64,000 nucleotides of DNA from a bacterium SCSIO 12696 (lineage in GTDB: Bacteria > Pseudomonadota > Gammaproteobacteria > Pseudomonadales > Porticoccaceae): the NCBI GenBank assembly GCA_024397955.1, contig CP073744.1:1736001-1800000 (forward strand), read 5' to 3'. Within the stretch, counting starts at the first letter, position 1. The number at the start of each line of letters is the position of its first letter. Positions 1 through 9,269 of this stretch are shown here, in pieces. The notes below the pieces were generated by a model that saw nothing but the letters and a program-made list of their open reading frames with translations, did no database searches and had not been told where the DNA came from. A program made the position numbers and the translations under genes.

Positions 1-40
1 ATGACCAATACCTTGAAGGTGTTTGAGGTTTAGCCCCAGA

Positions 41-415
41 TTACCCGCTGCCGGTATCTTCTGCGATCTGGCAGTGGCTTAGCCGCTTAAAACGCCACTT
101 GGCAAACCCGCGATAGCTGATATCAGCCAACTGGCGAACCCCAGGCAGTGCCACCAGCGTCGCCAATATTCGCCAACGTTTCAACTGCGCCCACATCAAG
201 ATAAATGCATCGACGCCAATGTGCAGCCGGCCGTTGTTATCGACTGCGTGCAACAGCTTGAGCGCACCCGCCACACTCACCCCCAGCTGACGCAAAGCGT
301 CTTCTGAACAGTTAGCATCCCGCCACGTGAAAATACCCTCGGGGGCAATACGTTGGTAGTGAGCAATCTCTTTGCTGCACAGGCCGCACTGGCCGTCGTA
401 GAAAACCGTGATCAT
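41..415 (-). CDS. DCC-family (DUF393) thiol-disulfide protein
   Basis: A 124-residue protein of the DUF393 / DCC family, thought to be thiol-disulfide oxidoreductases. The family signature is visible at the N-terminus: Asp7, then Cys10 and Cys13 in the order D-G-Q-C-G-L-C. No signal peptide is seen, so it should be cytoplasmic. I chose the ATG at 415 over the GTG at 418 because a GGAG box lies 7 bases ahead of the ATG. It is the last gene of a minus-strand run with two photolyases, 15 bases after the preceding stop. The family is often found beside photolyase genes, but its substrate is not known. The family call is firm; the redox role is inferred. Confidence 0.85.
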   Translation of the reverse strand: MITVFYDGQCGLCSKEIAHYQRIAPEGIFTWRDANCSEDALRQLGVSVAGALKLLHAVDNNGRLHIGVDAFILMWAQLKRWRILATLVALPGVRQLADISYRGFAKWRFKRLSHCQIAEDTGSG

Positions 416-430
416 CACCGATCTCCAGAG

Positions 431-1951
431 TTACAAATTGTCCAAAAAGGTTTGGCTGTCGGTACGCACTTGTTCGGCTTTGGCCTCTCCCATCCGGTCG
501 TAGGTTTTGTATATCATGCCCAAACGATGATTAGAACTGAGCCTATCCCGATGGCGAGCCAGAAAATCCCAATACAGGTAGTTAAATGGGCAGGCGTCCG
601 GGCCGTTCTTTTGGCTCACCTTATAACTGCAGTTTTTGCAGTAGTCGGACATTTTATTGATGTAACTGCCACCCGCTGCGTAGGGTTTGCTGGCCAGAAA
701 GCCGCCATCGGCAAACAGCACCATGCCGGACACATTGGGCAATTCCACCCACTCGTAGGCGTCGGCGTAAACCACCAAAAACCATTCATTCACTTGTTTC
801 GGATCAATACCAGCCAATAGAGCAAAATTGCCCAGCACCATCAGCCGTTGAATGTGATGGGCGTAGGCATTGTCGCGAGTTTCCGATACGCATTGGCGCA
901 AGCAGTTCATCGGCGTGTCTGCTGTCCAGTAGAAATCTGGCAAATCACGCTCTGCGTTAAAAAAGTTTTGTTCGCGGTAATCTGGCATCTTCAGCCAATA
1001 AATGCCGCGCACGTATTCCCGCCAGCCGATGATTTGCCGCACAAAGCCTTCAACCGCATTCAATGGCGCCTTACCTTGGTGAAAGGCCGCTTCCGCAGCC
1101 TGCACACATTCAGCGGGCAACAGCAAACCGCAGTTTAGATACAAGCTGATGTGAGAGTGATACATCCAGGGCTCACCTTCCAGCATGGCGTCCTGGTAAT
1201 CGCCAAACTTCCCAAGGCGCAGCTCAATAAAGCTGGCCAATACGTGCAGAGCCTGTTTTCGGGTGACCGCGTAATGAAACGGTTCAAGGTTGCCAAAATG
1301 ATCGGGAAACTGTTTGGCAACCAATGCCAGAACGTCTTTGCTGATGTCGTCGACATCGGTTTTGTAAGGCGGAGGAATGTCCAGTTTGCTGGTGGGTGGT
1401 TTGCGGTTGCTGGCATCGTAGTTCCATTTGCCACCGACCGGTTTATCGCCGTCCATTAAAATATTGTATTGCTTACGCATTTCTCGATAAAAATATTCCA
1501 TGCGCAACTGCTTGCGATCAGCCGCCCAACGTGCAAATCCCGATAAAGAACACATAAAGCGGGTGTCTGGGCGAACCTCTACTGGAATGCTCAAATGTTG
1601 TTGCCAAGTTTTGATATTTTCCAGAACTCGGTACTCACCGGGGTAGGTAACAATCACGGAGGACATTTTTTTGTTATTGGAAAATCGGATAACTTCGCTT
1701 TGCAGAGAGCCGGTATTTTCGGTGTCATCCAGCTTTACATAGTGAACGGGATAACCTTTTTCAATGAGTTCAGCGGCAAAGTGCCGCATGGCAGAAAACA
1801 AAAATGCAATTTTCTTTTTGTGGTGTTTCACATACTGAGCTTCTTGAGCCACTTCGCACATCAGCACAATGTCTTCAGCAGGATTGCAGCCATACAGACT
1901 GGAGATGGTTTCAGACAGTTGATCGCCTAGAATAAGCCGAAGAACAGCCAT
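431..1951 (-). CDS. FeS-BCP type (6-4) photolyase / cryptochrome-like protein
   Basis: A 506-residue flavoprotein of the bacterial photolyase branch that carries an iron-sulfur cluster (Agrobacterium PhrB / Rhodobacter CryB type, formerly DUF and 'deoxyribodipyrimidine photolyase-related'). Members repair (6-4) photoproducts in light using FAD and a lumazine-type antenna. Cys350, Cys438, Cys441 and Cys454 fall in the four-cysteine pattern known to bind the [4Fe-4S] cluster. The N-terminal region (1-130) is the antenna domain, and the C-terminal half is helical FAD-binding. Start is ATG 1951; the upstream TTG is less likely. It begins 3 bases after the stop of the class I photolyase, so the two are probably translated together. 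Function as repair enzyme versus light sensor cannot be told from sequence. Confidence 0.93.
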   Translation of the reverse strand: MAVLRLILGDQLSETISSLYGCNPAEDIVLMCEVAQEAQYVKHHKKKIAFLFSAMRHFAAELIEKGYPVHYVKLDDTENTGSLQSEVIRFSNNKKMSSVIVTYPGEYRVLENIKTWQQHLSIPVEVRPDTRFMCSLSGFARWAADRKQLRMEYFYREMRKQYNILMDGDKPVGGKWNYDASNRKPPTSKLDIPPPYKTDVDDISKDVLALVAKQFPDHFGNLEPFHYAVTRKQALHVLASFIELRLGKFGDYQDAMLEGEPWMYHSHISLYLNCGLLLPAECVQAAEAAFHQGKAPLNAVEGFVRQIIGWREYVRGIYWLKMPDYREQNFFNAERDLPDFYWTADTPMNCLRQCVSETRDNAYAHHIQRLMVLGNFALLAGIDPKQVNEWFLVVYADAYEWVELPNVSGMVLFADGGFLASKPYAAGGSYINKMSDYCKNCSYKVSQKNGPDACPFNYLYWDFLARHRDRLSSNHRLGMIYKTYDRMGEAKAEQVRTDSQTFLDNL

Positions 1952-1954
1952 CAA

Positions 1955-3385
1955 TCATTCGCCAGTTGAGTCTGTTGATAAAGACTTAAACGCCTCCAGT
2001 GCCTCTACCCGAGACTGCTTTAAATCCACAACCGGCTTGGGGTAAGTCGTCCCCAGATTGATCTTCGCATCCAACAGAACCTGCTCTGGCGCTTCCCACG
2101 GGCTGAACAGATACTTATCAGGTAAAGAAGCAATTTCAGGGATGTAGCGCCTTACGTAACTGCCGTCCGGGTCAAATTTTTGCCCCTGAGTGACCGGGTT
2201 AAAAATTCGGAAGTACGGTGCGGCATCAGCACCACAGCCAGCGATCCATTGCCAGCTGGCGCTGTTGTTGGCCAGGTCGGCATCCAACAAGGTATCCCAA
2301 AACCAGCGCTCGCCGTGGTGCCAGTGCAGGCGCAAATTCTTCACCAGAAATGAACCAACGATCATACGCACCCGGTTGTGCATGTAACCGGTTTGCCACA
2401 GCTCGCGCATACCCGCGTCCACCATGGGAATTCCGGTAAGACCTACCTGCCAAGCGTTTAAACGGTCCGGCTGATCAGCCCAGGGAAAGCGATCAAATTT
2501 GCTCTGTAAATTTTGCTTGGGCAGCGTTGGGTTGTGGTAGAGCTGGCTGTAGGAAAATTCCCGCCAACCCAGTTCACTGCAAAAATGATCAATATTGGGG
2601 TTATCTCCCAAACGACGAACCGTATGCCAAAGTTGATTGGGGGATATTTCACCGAAATGCAGGTAGGGCGACAGTCTGGAAACACAATTTTTTTCCGGGA
2701 AGTTGCGCCCCTCTTTATAGTCGTGCAAACCGTTTTCAATAAACTGTTCAAAAACGATTTGAGCGTGATCTTCACCGATTCTCCATTGATCATAAAAAGC
2801 CGCATCCCAGGGAATATTGGGCAGCAGGTTTAAATCACCAATACCAGATACACCTTCAATATCCGATAAATAATGGACACCGCGCGGAGCTTTTAAAGGC
2901 GCTCGTGGCGGCTGTGCCTGCAGGCAGCCTTTGCGATAAAACGGCGTAAATACTTTGTAATGACCGCCATCATTTTTGTGCACTTGCCAAGGTTCCCACA
3001 ACAAAGAACCGTTGCTGCTTTTTACCGCAACACCGCTATTGCTCAGCTGTTGTTTTATGTCCGCATCGCGAGTGGTGCGCCAGGGTTCGTAGCAGCGATT
3101 CCAGTACACCGCTGTTACGCCCAGGCGTTTGACCAGCTCACCAATAATGATTGCTGGGTCGCCACAGTAAACGGACAAATTGCCTTGCAGGGACTCATTC
3201 AGGGACGTCAATGAGTGGTGCAGCCACCAGCGGCTGGCACCTCCCATGGCGTATTCACCGGCGCTGCCCTCGTCCAATATATAAATGGGCAACACCCGTT
3301 TATGCTGAGCCGCCAGTGCCAGTGCGGGATTGTCAGACAGCCGTAAATCTTGCCGAAACCAGATAATGGCCAAGTCGTCTGTCAT
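1955..3385 (-). CDS. phrB: Class I deoxyribodipyrimidine photolyase
   Basis: A 476-residue photolyase/cryptochrome family protein. The N-terminal Rossmann domain (about 5-130) opens with the typical W-F-R-Q-D-L-R-L-x-D-N motif. The FAD domain carries S-P-Y-L-H-F-G-E-I-S, the G-W-R-E-F segment and the W-Q-W-I-A-G-C-G-A-D-A-A-P-Y-F-R-I-F-N-P signature near residues 370-395. It reverses cyclobutane pyrimidine dimers with blue light. Length matches E. coli PhrB (472). It sits 20 bases after the FAD oxidoreductase gene and directly before the iron-sulfur photolyase, giving the cell repair of both main UV lesions from one transcript. Photolyase identity is very secure; CPD specificity is inferred from the subfamily motifs. 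Confidence 0.95.
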   Translation of the reverse strand: MTDDLAIIWFRQDLRLSDNPALALAAQHKRVLPIYILDEGSAGEYAMGGASRWWLHHSLTSLNESLQGNLSVYCGDPAIIIGELVKRLGVTAVYWNRCYEPWRTTRDADIKQQLSNSGVAVKSSNGSLLWEPWQVHKNDGGHYKVFTPFYRKGCLQAQPPRAPLKAPRGVHYLSDIEGVSGIGDLNLLPNIPWDAAFYDQWRIGEDHAQIVFEQFIENGLHDYKEGRNFPEKNCVSRLSPYLHFGEISPNQLWHTVRRLGDNPNIDHFCSELGWREFSYSQLYHNPTLPKQNLQSKFDRFPWADQPDRLNAWQVGLTGIPMVDAGMRELWQTGYMHNRVRMIVGSFLVKNLRLHWHHGERWFWDTLLDADLANNSASWQWIAGCGADAAPYFRIFNPVTQGQKFDPDGSYVRRYIPEIASLPDKYLFSPWEAPEQVLLDAKINLGTTYPKPVVDLKQSRVEALEAFKSLSTDSTGE

Positions 3386-3405
3386 AAAAAATACGCCTCT
3401 ATCGA

Positions 3406-4386
3406 TTAAAGAACATCAGTCAATGCCTGAGCCAATGCATCGCCGCTGTTAAATGCGGCTTCAACCTTGCCTTCAATCAACCAGTCTCCACACACGCCAA
3501 TCTGGTGCTCCGCATCAACCAGGCAGGGCTCGCCAGTTTGTTTGAGGGCGTTGGCATAACGCCAACCGTGCAAGGCTTTATGGCTGGCCTGACTGACATC
3601 AATACCCAAAATTTCTCCGAGTTGCTGGCTCAAGTGGCCCATCACTTGGTCGCGGTCATCGTCGGTATGCACACCGGCCCACTGGTTACTGGAATGGGCC
3701 ATTACGCTAAAGGCCTGTGCCCTGTCTGGCTTGGTGTGGTTTAAGGCAATCCAGCTGATGTCTTCGCCGTGTACAGTTGCGCCATCAAAACCCAACTCCA
3801 GTGGCTCATCAAAACCCAGCATCAGTGAGAAGCAGGCCTGCATACGAATGGAGGCCACGGTTTGGTAACAACTGCTTTCTGCTGGCAGCAACTCTGCGGT
3901 CTGCTCAGCAGGAGCCGCAAAAATGACCCAGTCGTAAACCCCTAGTGATGCACCTTGATCATCCGTAAGTACCCATTTGCTGTGCTCCTTGGCAATAGAA
4001 CCCACTCGTGTTTGCAACTGCACCGACAGCTGTTGGCGCAAATGCTTGGCCATCGCGCTCATTCCCGGCGCACACACATAGGGGGCAATATTTGATTCTG
4101 TTGATGAACACGGTGCCGCTTGCCGATTGTGGATATCCACAAAACGCCCTTCCCATGGCTGGACAACTCCTTGGTCGATCATCGGTGATAGAAACGCTTT
4201 AAATCGATCACCCCTGGCACGAAAAAATTGTGCTCCGTGATCAAACGCAAAAGGCTCTGCTCGCCGAGTGGACATACGCCCACCCACGCCGCGAGATTTT
4301 TCAAATACCGTCACACTGACTCGCTCACGCAACCCATGAGCAACGGTAAGCCCGGCAAGGCCAGCCCCAACAACTGCAATATCCAC
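3406..4386 (-). CDS. FAD/NAD(P)-dependent oxidoreductase, renalase-like
   Basis: A 326-residue flavoprotein of the amine-oxidase/renalase-like group. It starts with a dinucleotide-binding fold (V-V-G-A-G-L-A-G, residues 5-12), the acidic residue of strand 2 (F-E-K-S-R-G-V-G-G-R) and the D-H-G-A-Q-F-F motif near 50 that is typical of this group. The C-terminus has the second FAD segment with G-D-W near residue 300. Such genes are common next to photolyases in marine gammaproteobacteria, but the substrate is unknown. It overlaps nothing and lies 16 bases after DUF3429. The family call is good; any reaction would be guesswork. Confidence 0.85.
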   Translation of the reverse strand: MDIAVVGAGLAGLTVAHGLRERVSVTVFEKSRGVGGRMSTRRAEPFAFDHGAQFFRARGDRFKAFLSPMIDQGVVQPWEGRFVDIHNRQAAPCSSTESNIAPYVCAPGMSAMAKHLRQQLSVQLQTRVGSIAKEHSKWVLTDDQGASLGVYDWVIFAAPAEQTAELLPAESSCYQTVASIRMQACFSLMLGFDEPLELGFDGATVHGEDISWIALNHTKPDRAQAFSVMAHSSNQWAGVHTDDDRDQVMGHLSQQLGEILGIDVSQASHKALHGWRYANALKQTGEPCLVDAEHQIGVCGDWLIEGKVEAAFNSGDALAQALTDVL

Positions 4387-4402
4387 CAGTCAGGATCTCC
4401 TG

Positions 4403-4840
4403 TTAAGAACTACTAAAAATAAATGACACCACCAGTGCGGCTGACACAACAGCGGTGACGCCACATCGGATAGAAAAGTACGCTTTGCTAATATGACCCA
4501 GCTGAAGCTGCTTGCGATCCATCACCAATAGGCCAACAAACGCGACTACGAGAAGCCATAGAAACACTGACAACGGCAACAGCAGGTACCCCAGCCAGAC
4601 ACCAACGGTGATAATGTTTGTCAACAAACCAATGGATCGAGCCCACTGCTGGTCAGCCTGAAACTGTTGGCCCCAGAGACTGCCAGCCATAAACGAAGCG
4701 ATCACCAGCCCATAGGTGGACAACACCACTTGAACATCGCCTACGTAAGGCAGGCTGTAGACACCGAGTAGTAAACAGAGGGCGCAGAGCACAAAAGGCA
4801 GTGCTCCCAGATAGGCGAGATACGCGTAGAGTTTTCTCAT
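4403..4840 (-). CDS. DUF3429 family membrane protein
   Basis: A 145-residue integral membrane protein with about four to five hydrophobic segments spread along its length. The N-terminal Y-L-G-x-L-P-F and the G-S-L-W-G motif around residue 55 fit the DUF3429 family. Its biochemical role is not known. It is the first gene of the minus-strand photolyase group, 16 bases ahead of the FAD oxidoreductase, so it may be co-expressed with light-damage repair. A short GC-rich inverted repeat (4853-4868) lies just upstream. Confidence 0.75.
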   Translation of the reverse strand: MRKLYAYLAYLGALPFVLCALCLLLGVYSLPYVGDVQVVLSTYGLVIASFMAGSLWGQQFQADQQWARSIGLLTNIITVGVWLGYLLLPLSVFLWLLVVAFVGLLVMDRKQLQLGHISKAYFSIRCGVTAVVSAALVVSFIFSSS

Positions 4841-4926
4841 ACCAGCAAGTTCGGGGTAATTTCACCCCATACTACGGATATGAGTTCAAGAAAATGTGAA
4901 ACTGCAGAGTGGCGTTTTACCGGTGA

Positions 4927-5445
4927 CTATTTCTCCAATGCCAACCTTAAGCGTTCAACCTGCCCAGCCTGTACCCGGTCAACAACAGCGGCCAGCTGCT
5001 CCAAGCCACCTTCCATAAAGCCGGTGACCTGATAACGGTGTACTACTTGTGTTTTTTGGTCATCCAGTTTTTTGAATTCCCAAGACATTCCACCGTGTAT
5101 ACCCATCATTTGCAGTGGCCCTAAGCCGCCAGTCATATGTACTGCATGGCCGGGCTTCACATAGGTCACTGTCATATGCAGAACTTCCATATCGGCGGTT
5201 TTTTCGTAGAAACGCCCACCTGCTTTTGGTTCCAGATACATATTGGCAGCATCGCCAGAGTAGGTGTGGCTGGAATCCCACCACTGGCCTATTTGTAAAA
5301 ACTGTTGGTAAACCGCTTGCCGCGGCCCATTGACCTGAGTGGAAATTTCAATGGCAAAGCCATTTGCACTTTTAGCGGTTACTTCGGCCAGAGAGGTGGG
5401 CGCAAATACTAACGCCACAAGGCTTAAAAACACTTTAGCGACCAT
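4927..5445 (-). CDS. SRPBCC-fold exported protein
   Basis: A 172-residue protein with an N-terminal signal peptide (hydrophobic stretch ending in L-A-E, residues about 1-18) followed by a START/Bet v1-like (SRPBCC) domain. The domain is recognised from the segment around [16 protein letters not shown] and the later G-G-R-F-Y-E. Such domains bind hydrophobic ligands; this one should act in the periplasm. I chose ATG 5445 because AGGAG lies just upstream and the signal peptide then begins cleanly; the longer frame to 5487 would add unlikely residues. It overlaps the end of the carbonic anhydrase gene by 11 bases, which suggests coupled translation. Ligand unknown. Confidence 0.8.
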   Translation of the reverse strand: MVAKVFLSLVALVFAPTSLAEVTAKSANGFAIEISTQVNGPRQAVYQQFLQIGQWWDSSHTYSGDAANMYLEPKAGGRFYEKTADMEVLHMTVTYVKPGHAVHMTGGLGPLQMMGIHGGMSWEFKKLDDQKTQVVHRYQVTGFMEGGLEQLAAVVDRVQAGQVERLRLALEK

Positions 5446-6046
5446 CAGGCTTCTCCTGTTCGAACAATGGTGTGATATTGCCAGCATCGATACGGCTTCG
5501 ATCCGGCTCCACTTCCGTTAATGGCTCAACTCTTCGCAACGTTTGGTGGCAGCGAACAGCCAGCTGCTGATATTCCGCTGTACCCTGAGTTTTCCACTGA
5601 ATCTGTTCATCACTTACTGGCTTAATCACTTTAGCGGGGCTGCCGACGACCATGCTGCGCGGTTCGCACTGAAACGCCGCTTTTACAAACGCACCAGCTG
5701 CGACGATGGATTCCTCGCCAATAACCGCTCCATCCATCACCACTGCGTTCATGCCCACCAGGGCGTTGCGACCAATACGACAACCATGCAGTACCGCGCC
5801 GTGGCCAATATGGCCATTTTGCTCCACAACAGCGTCTTTGCCGGGAAAGCTGTGCATCACACAGGTATCTTGAACATTAGCCCCCTGCTCCACAACGATG
5901 CGACCGAAGTCACCGCGCAAACAAGCGCAAGGGCCGATGTAACAATCTGGCCCAATAATGACATCGCCAATCAGCTCCGCAGACGGATGCACATAAGCAG
6001 TAGGGTGAACAACCGGAGTCAGGCCGTCAATCGCATAGCAAGGCAT
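5435..6046 (-). CDS. Gamma-type carbonic anhydrase family protein
   Basis: A 203-residue left-handed beta-helix protein of the gamma carbonic anhydrase family (YrdA/PaaY-like). Hexapeptide repeats run from about residue 15 to 140, with the metal-ligand histidines in [13 protein letters not shown] and V-L-H-G-C. Such proteins bind Zn or Fe as trimers and may hydrate CO2, though many family members show little activity. I chose ATG 6046, which has a GGAG box and gives the usual M-x-x-Y start; the frame is open 87 bases further upstream but lacks family similarity there. First gene of a two-gene unit with the SRPBCC protein. Confidence 0.88.
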   Translation of the reverse strand: MPCYAIDGLTPVVHPTAYVHPSAELIGDVIIGPDCYIGPCACLRGDFGRIVVEQGANVQDTCVMHSFPGKDAVVEQNGHIGHGAVLHGCRIGRNALVGMNAVVMDGAVIGEESIVAAGAFVKAAFQCEPRSMVVGSPAKVIKPVSDEQIQWKTQGTAEYQQLAVRCHQTLRRVEPLTEVEPDRSRIDAGNITPLFEQEKPDGR

Positions 6047-6133
6047 GGGATTCTCCGCCGATTTAAGAATATCGAGAATGCAGGGCCACAGGCGCGCCGT
6101 CAAGGCTGTGGCAGGTGAAGAAAACCGAAGCAC

Positions 6134-6160
6134 AAAAAAGCCCGCAAGTTGCGGGCTTTT
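6134..6160 (-). terminator. Rho-independent terminator after secB
   Basis: A GC-rich hairpin with arms GCCCGCAA / TTGCGGGC, followed on the minus strand by a run of six T. It lies 24 bases after the secB stop codon. A-tract and T-tract flank both sides, so it could also stop transcription from the other strand. Confidence 0.88.
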
Positions 6161-6184
6161 AAAGATGAAGAAAGCTGCTTTGCT

Positions 6185-6763
6185 TTAGTGAGCGGTTTCA
6201 GCAGCGCCTTCTTGTTGTTGCTCCGCCTGGGCTTTGGCTTGAGCCAGTGCTTGCATAAACAACGCATCAAAATTGATGGGGGGCAACATCAACGCCGGGA
6301 AAGAACCCTTGGTCACTACGTTATCGATAACTTCGCGAGCGTAAGGGAACAGCATGTTCGGGCAAGCGGTATTCAGCACCTGAGCCAACTGCTGGCCCTC
6401 CAGGCCTTTTACGGTAAACAGACCAGCCTGCTGTACTTCCACCAGGTAAAGGGCTTCTTCTTCGCTCTTTACGGTGATGGTCAGCTGCAGGGTGACTTCG
6501 TACAAACCATCTTCCACCTTTTTGGTTTTGGTGGTCATTTCCTGGTTAACGTTGGGTTTCCATTGCTTGCGAAACGCTTCAACACCTTGAGGAGTTTCGA
6601 AAGAGAGGTCTTTCAAGTACATACGCTGCATGGCGAATTGCACTTGTGGCTGATCTTGACCTTGGGCAGCAGCCTGCTCACCCTCTGCGGTGCCTTCGGT
6701 TTCAGTGGGTTGTTCAGCGTCAGTGGTTTCTTCAATGTTTTCGTTGGTGGTTTCGTCAGCCAT
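6185..6763 (-). CDS. secB: Protein-export chaperone SecB
   Basis: A 192-residue SecB, the tetrameric cytoplasmic chaperone that keeps preproteins unfolded and hands them to SecA. The core begins near residue 40 with Q-V-Q-F-A-M-Q-R-M-Y-L-K-D-L-S-F-E-T-P and continues through C-P-N-M-L-F-P-Y-A-R-E and L-M-L-P-P-I-N-F-D. Two parts are unlike E. coli SecB (155 residues): an acidic, Glu/Thr/Gln-rich N-terminal extension of about 40 residues, and a Gln/Ala-rich C-terminal tail in place of a short end. It lies downstream of grxC and a rhodanese-like gene, the usual order in gammaproteobacteria. Confidence 0.97.
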   Translation of the reverse strand: MADETTNENIEETTDAEQPTETEGTAEGEQAAAQGQDQPQVQFAMQRMYLKDLSFETPQGVEAFRKQWKPNVNQEMTTKTKKVEDGLYEVTLQLTITVKSEEEALYLVEVQQAGLFTVKGLEGQQLAQVLNTACPNMLFPYAREVIDNVVTKGSFPALMLPPINFDALFMQALAQAKAQAEQQQEGAAETAH

Positions 6764-6863
6764 GGAATTTGCCTTCTTTCTTGAGTATTCAAGTGTTAAT
6801 GAGGAGCGCCTACCGCTCTTTTATATTGGTTGTGAAAGGTATATGGAGCCAGCCTGGCACATT

Positions 6864-7121
6864 TCAAGCACTGGCCAGTAATTTATCCAGATTACCTTGC
6901 TGGTCCATACGTTGCAGGTCGTCAAACCCGCCCACATGGGTGTCGCCCACCCATATTTGAGGCACGGTGCGCTGGCCACTGCGCTGCTTCACCTCTGCTC
7001 GAAGCTTGGGGTTGGCATCTACGGAAATGTCCTTAAAGTCGACCTTTTTGGACTTGAGCAAGCGCCGGGCAGCGATGCAGTAGGGGCAGAATTTGGTGCC
7101 ATAAAGTACTACGTTGGCCAT
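6864..7121 (-). CDS. grxC: Glutaredoxin 3
   Basis: An 85-residue glutaredoxin with the classical C-P-Y-C dithiol active site (Cys12, Cys15), the cis-proline segment T-V-P-Q-I-W and the G-G-F-D-D glutathione-binding loop. It reduces protein disulfides and glutathione mixed disulfides in the cytoplasm. Its ATG shares one base with the stop codon of the rhodanese-like gene (TAATG), so the pair is translationally coupled. A 100-base gap separates it from secB. Confidence 0.96.
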   Translation of the reverse strand: MANVVLYGTKFCPYCIAARRLLKSKKVDFKDISVDANPKLRAEVKQRSGQRTVPQIWVGDTHVGGFDDLQRMDQQGNLDKLLASA

Positions 7122-7582
7122 TACTGTTTACCTTTTTTCTTGGACTTGGTTTTTTCCTTACTCTTACTGTCTTTCCCTTTGACCAGTGGTAGGTTTTGAT
7201 TCTGCCATTCAGAAATGCCACCACGAATACGACGCACATCAAAGCCCTGCTTGCGCAGCACCTTGCCAGCAGCACCGGCGTGCTGGCCCAGTTTATCGGC
7301 CACCACCAGGGTTTTGCCCTTGTGCTTGTCCAACTCTGTCAGGCGGTCCGCCAGCTTATCGTGAGGGATATTGATCGCGTCAGTAATATGACCAGCGTCG
7401 TATTCTTTGTGGTTGCGCACATCCAGCAGAACACCATCGCCAGAATTCAGCAAAACCACCACCTCGCTGGTAGACAACAGTTTGCCGCCTTTATTCCCTT
7501 CGGTAATCGCCAACAGGTAAACCAGTACCAGACCAATGCTGACCAGTAGCCACTGGTCGCTGATAAACACAAAAAAATCCAC
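7121..7582 (-). CDS. Membrane-anchored rhodanese-like protein (YibN type), catalytic Cys absent
   Basis: A 153-residue protein with one N-terminal membrane helix (about residues 10-26), a rhodanese domain (about 35-135) and a strongly basic Lys/Ser tail (last 18 residues). The domain is recognised from L-L-D-V-R-N-H-K-E-Y-D-A-G-H-I and R-I-R-G-G-I-S-E-W-Q-N. Where YibN-type proteins have the sulfur-carrying cysteine before K-x-G-Q-x-A-G, this protein has Asp96 (V-V-A-D-K-L-G-Q). It therefore should not transfer sulfur in the usual way. The gene order rhodanese-grxC-secB is conserved in relatives, and gpmI is divergent upstream. Confidence 0.9.
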   Translation of the reverse strand: MDFFVFISDQWLLVSIGLVLVYLLAITEGNKGGKLLSTSEVVVLLNSGDGVLLDVRNHKEYDAGHITDAINIPHDKLADRLTELDKHKGKTLVVADKLGQHAGAAGKVLRKQGFDVRRIRGGISEWQNQNLPLVKGKDSKSKEKTKSKKKGKQ

Positions 7583-7715
7583 GACTTCAATTCCAGTCAG
7601 TTATTTCAAGAGGCGGGAGTATAAACGAGCTGTGGCCGGTGAGCCATGGGGTAGCAACCATGGAGTTGACCGCTAGAAACCGTTACCATTCACCGCTGTT
7701 TTCACCGTCTGACTT

Positions 7716-9263
7716 ATGGATACCATGAACACGCCCAAGAAACCCCTGGTACTACTGATTCTCGATGGTTGGGGGCACAGCGATGCCACCGAACACAATG
7801 CCATTCACGCCGCCAACACACCGATTTGGGACAAGCTGTGGGCAGAGGCACCACGCACCCTGATTCAAACCTCAGGCATGGCGGTAGGTCTGCCCGAGGG
7901 CCAAATGGGCAACAGCGAAGTGGGCCATATGACATTGGGCGCTGGCCGGGTGGTGTATCAAAACTACACCCGCATCAATAAAGCCATTGAAGATGGCGAC
8001 TTTTACAACAACCCGGCTTATGTAGACGCCATCGACAAAGCCGTGACGGCCGGCAAAGCGGTTCATATTCTGGGACTGTTGTCTCCAGGGGGTGTTCACA
8101 GCCATGAAAGCCACATCGCCGCCGCCTGCGAATTGGCCGCCCAGCGAGGGGCAAAACAACTGTATGTTCACGGCTTTTTAGATGGGCGTGACTGCCCGCC
8201 ACGCAGTGCACAACCGTCTTTGGAACAACTGCAGGCCAAACTGGCGGATTTGGGCGTCGGTGAAATCGCCAGCCTCTGCGGCCGCTACTACGCCATGGAT
8301 CGGGACTCACGCTGGGATCGCGTGCAGAGCGCTTACGACCTGCTGACCCTGGGGCGCGCCGAGTTTAATGCCGACGACGCCGTAGCTGGCCTGCAAACGG
8401 CCTACGATCGGGAAGAAAACGACGAGTTTGTTCAAGCCACCACCATCAACGGTGGCCGTGTCATTGAAGATGGCGATGCGGTGCTGTTTATGAACTTCCG
8501 CCCTGATCGCGCTCGCCAGATTACCCGCGCCTTTGTGGATTCGGATTTTGACGGCTTCGAGCGCCAAGCCACACCGGCACTGGCGGATTTTGTGATGACC
8601 ACCGAGTACGCCGCTGATATCAACACCCCCTGCGCATTCCCGCCCCAGGCACTGGTCAATTCCATGGGTGAGTACCTGGCCAACCAGGGCAAAACCCAAT
8701 TGCGCATCGCCGAGACGGAAAAGTACGCTCACGTTACCTTTTTCTACTCCGGTGGCCGTGAAGAACTTTACCCGGGTGAAGAACGCATTCTGGTGCCCTC
8801 CCCTCAGGTGGCCACTTACGATTTGCAGCCAGAAATGAGTGCCGGCGAAGTCACCGACAAGTTGGTAGACGCCATTGAAGGCGGCACCTTTGATGCGGTG
8901 ATTTGCAACTACGCCAACGGCGATATGGTGGGACACACCGGCGTATTTGATGCCGCGGTAAAAGCCGCTGAGTATGTAGACCAATGTGTTGGCCGCATCA
9001 TCGAAGCCGTCAACGGAGTGGGTGGCGACTGCTTGATCACTGCCGACCACGGCAACCTGGAAGAAATGTTTGACAGCGAATCTGGCCAAGTCAGCACCCA
9101 GCACAGCACACTGCCAGTACCTCTGGTGTATGTGGGTACTCAATCCTTGCAGTTGAGTGACGATGGCTCACTGGCAGACGTGGCCCCCACCATGCTGGCA
9201 CTGATGAACTTGGCTCAGCCCCAGGAGATGGGCGGGCGCTCCCTGGCGGTTGTGAAAGGGTAA
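7716..9263 (+). CDS. gpmI: 2,3-bisphosphoglycerate-independent phosphoglycerate mutase
   Basis: A 515-residue Mn-dependent alkaline-phosphatase-fold enzyme that interconverts 3- and 2-phosphoglycerate in glycolysis. The N-terminal metal site D-G-W-G, the nucleophile Ser67 in M-G-N-S-E-V-G-H, the D-G-R-D motif and C-terminal T-A-D-H-G-N and Q-H-S-T metal ligands are all present. Length matches the family. Two in-frame ATGs (7716 and 7725) are possible; neither has a strong ribosome-binding site. It is transcribed away from the rhodanese-grxC-secB group and leads the conserved gpmI-envC-ctpA block. Confidence 0.97.
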   Translation: MDTMNTPKKPLVLLILDGWGHSDATEHNAIHAANTPIWDKLWAEAPRTLIQTSGMAVGLPEGQMGNSEVGHMTLGAGRVVYQNYTRINKAIEDGDFYNNPAYVDAIDKAVTAGKAVHILGLLSPGGVHSHESHIAAACELAAQRGAKQLYVHGFLDGRDCPPRSAQPSLEQLQAKLADLGVGEIASLCGRYYAMDRDSRWDRVQSAYDLLTLGRAEFNADDAVAGLQTAYDREENDEFVQATTINGGRVIEDGDAVLFMNFRPDRARQITRAFVDSDFDGFERQATPALADFVMTTEYAADINTPCAFPPQALVNSMGEYLANQGKTQLRIAETEKYAHVTFFYSGGREELYPGEERILVPSPQVATYDLQPEMSAGEVTDKLVDAIEGGTFDAVICNYANGDMVGHTGVFDAAVKAAEYVDQCVGRIIEAVNGVGGDCLITADHGNLEEMFDSESGQVSTQHSTLPVPLVYVGTQSLQLSDDGSLADVAPTMLALMNLAQPQEMGGRSLAVVKG

Positions 9264-9269
9264 GCGTTT

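Noticed and set aside
8307..9143. 278-codon open frame on the minus strand inside gpmI
   Set aside because: It is the antisense of a highly conserved gpmI with all catalytic motifs; the translation has no family features.
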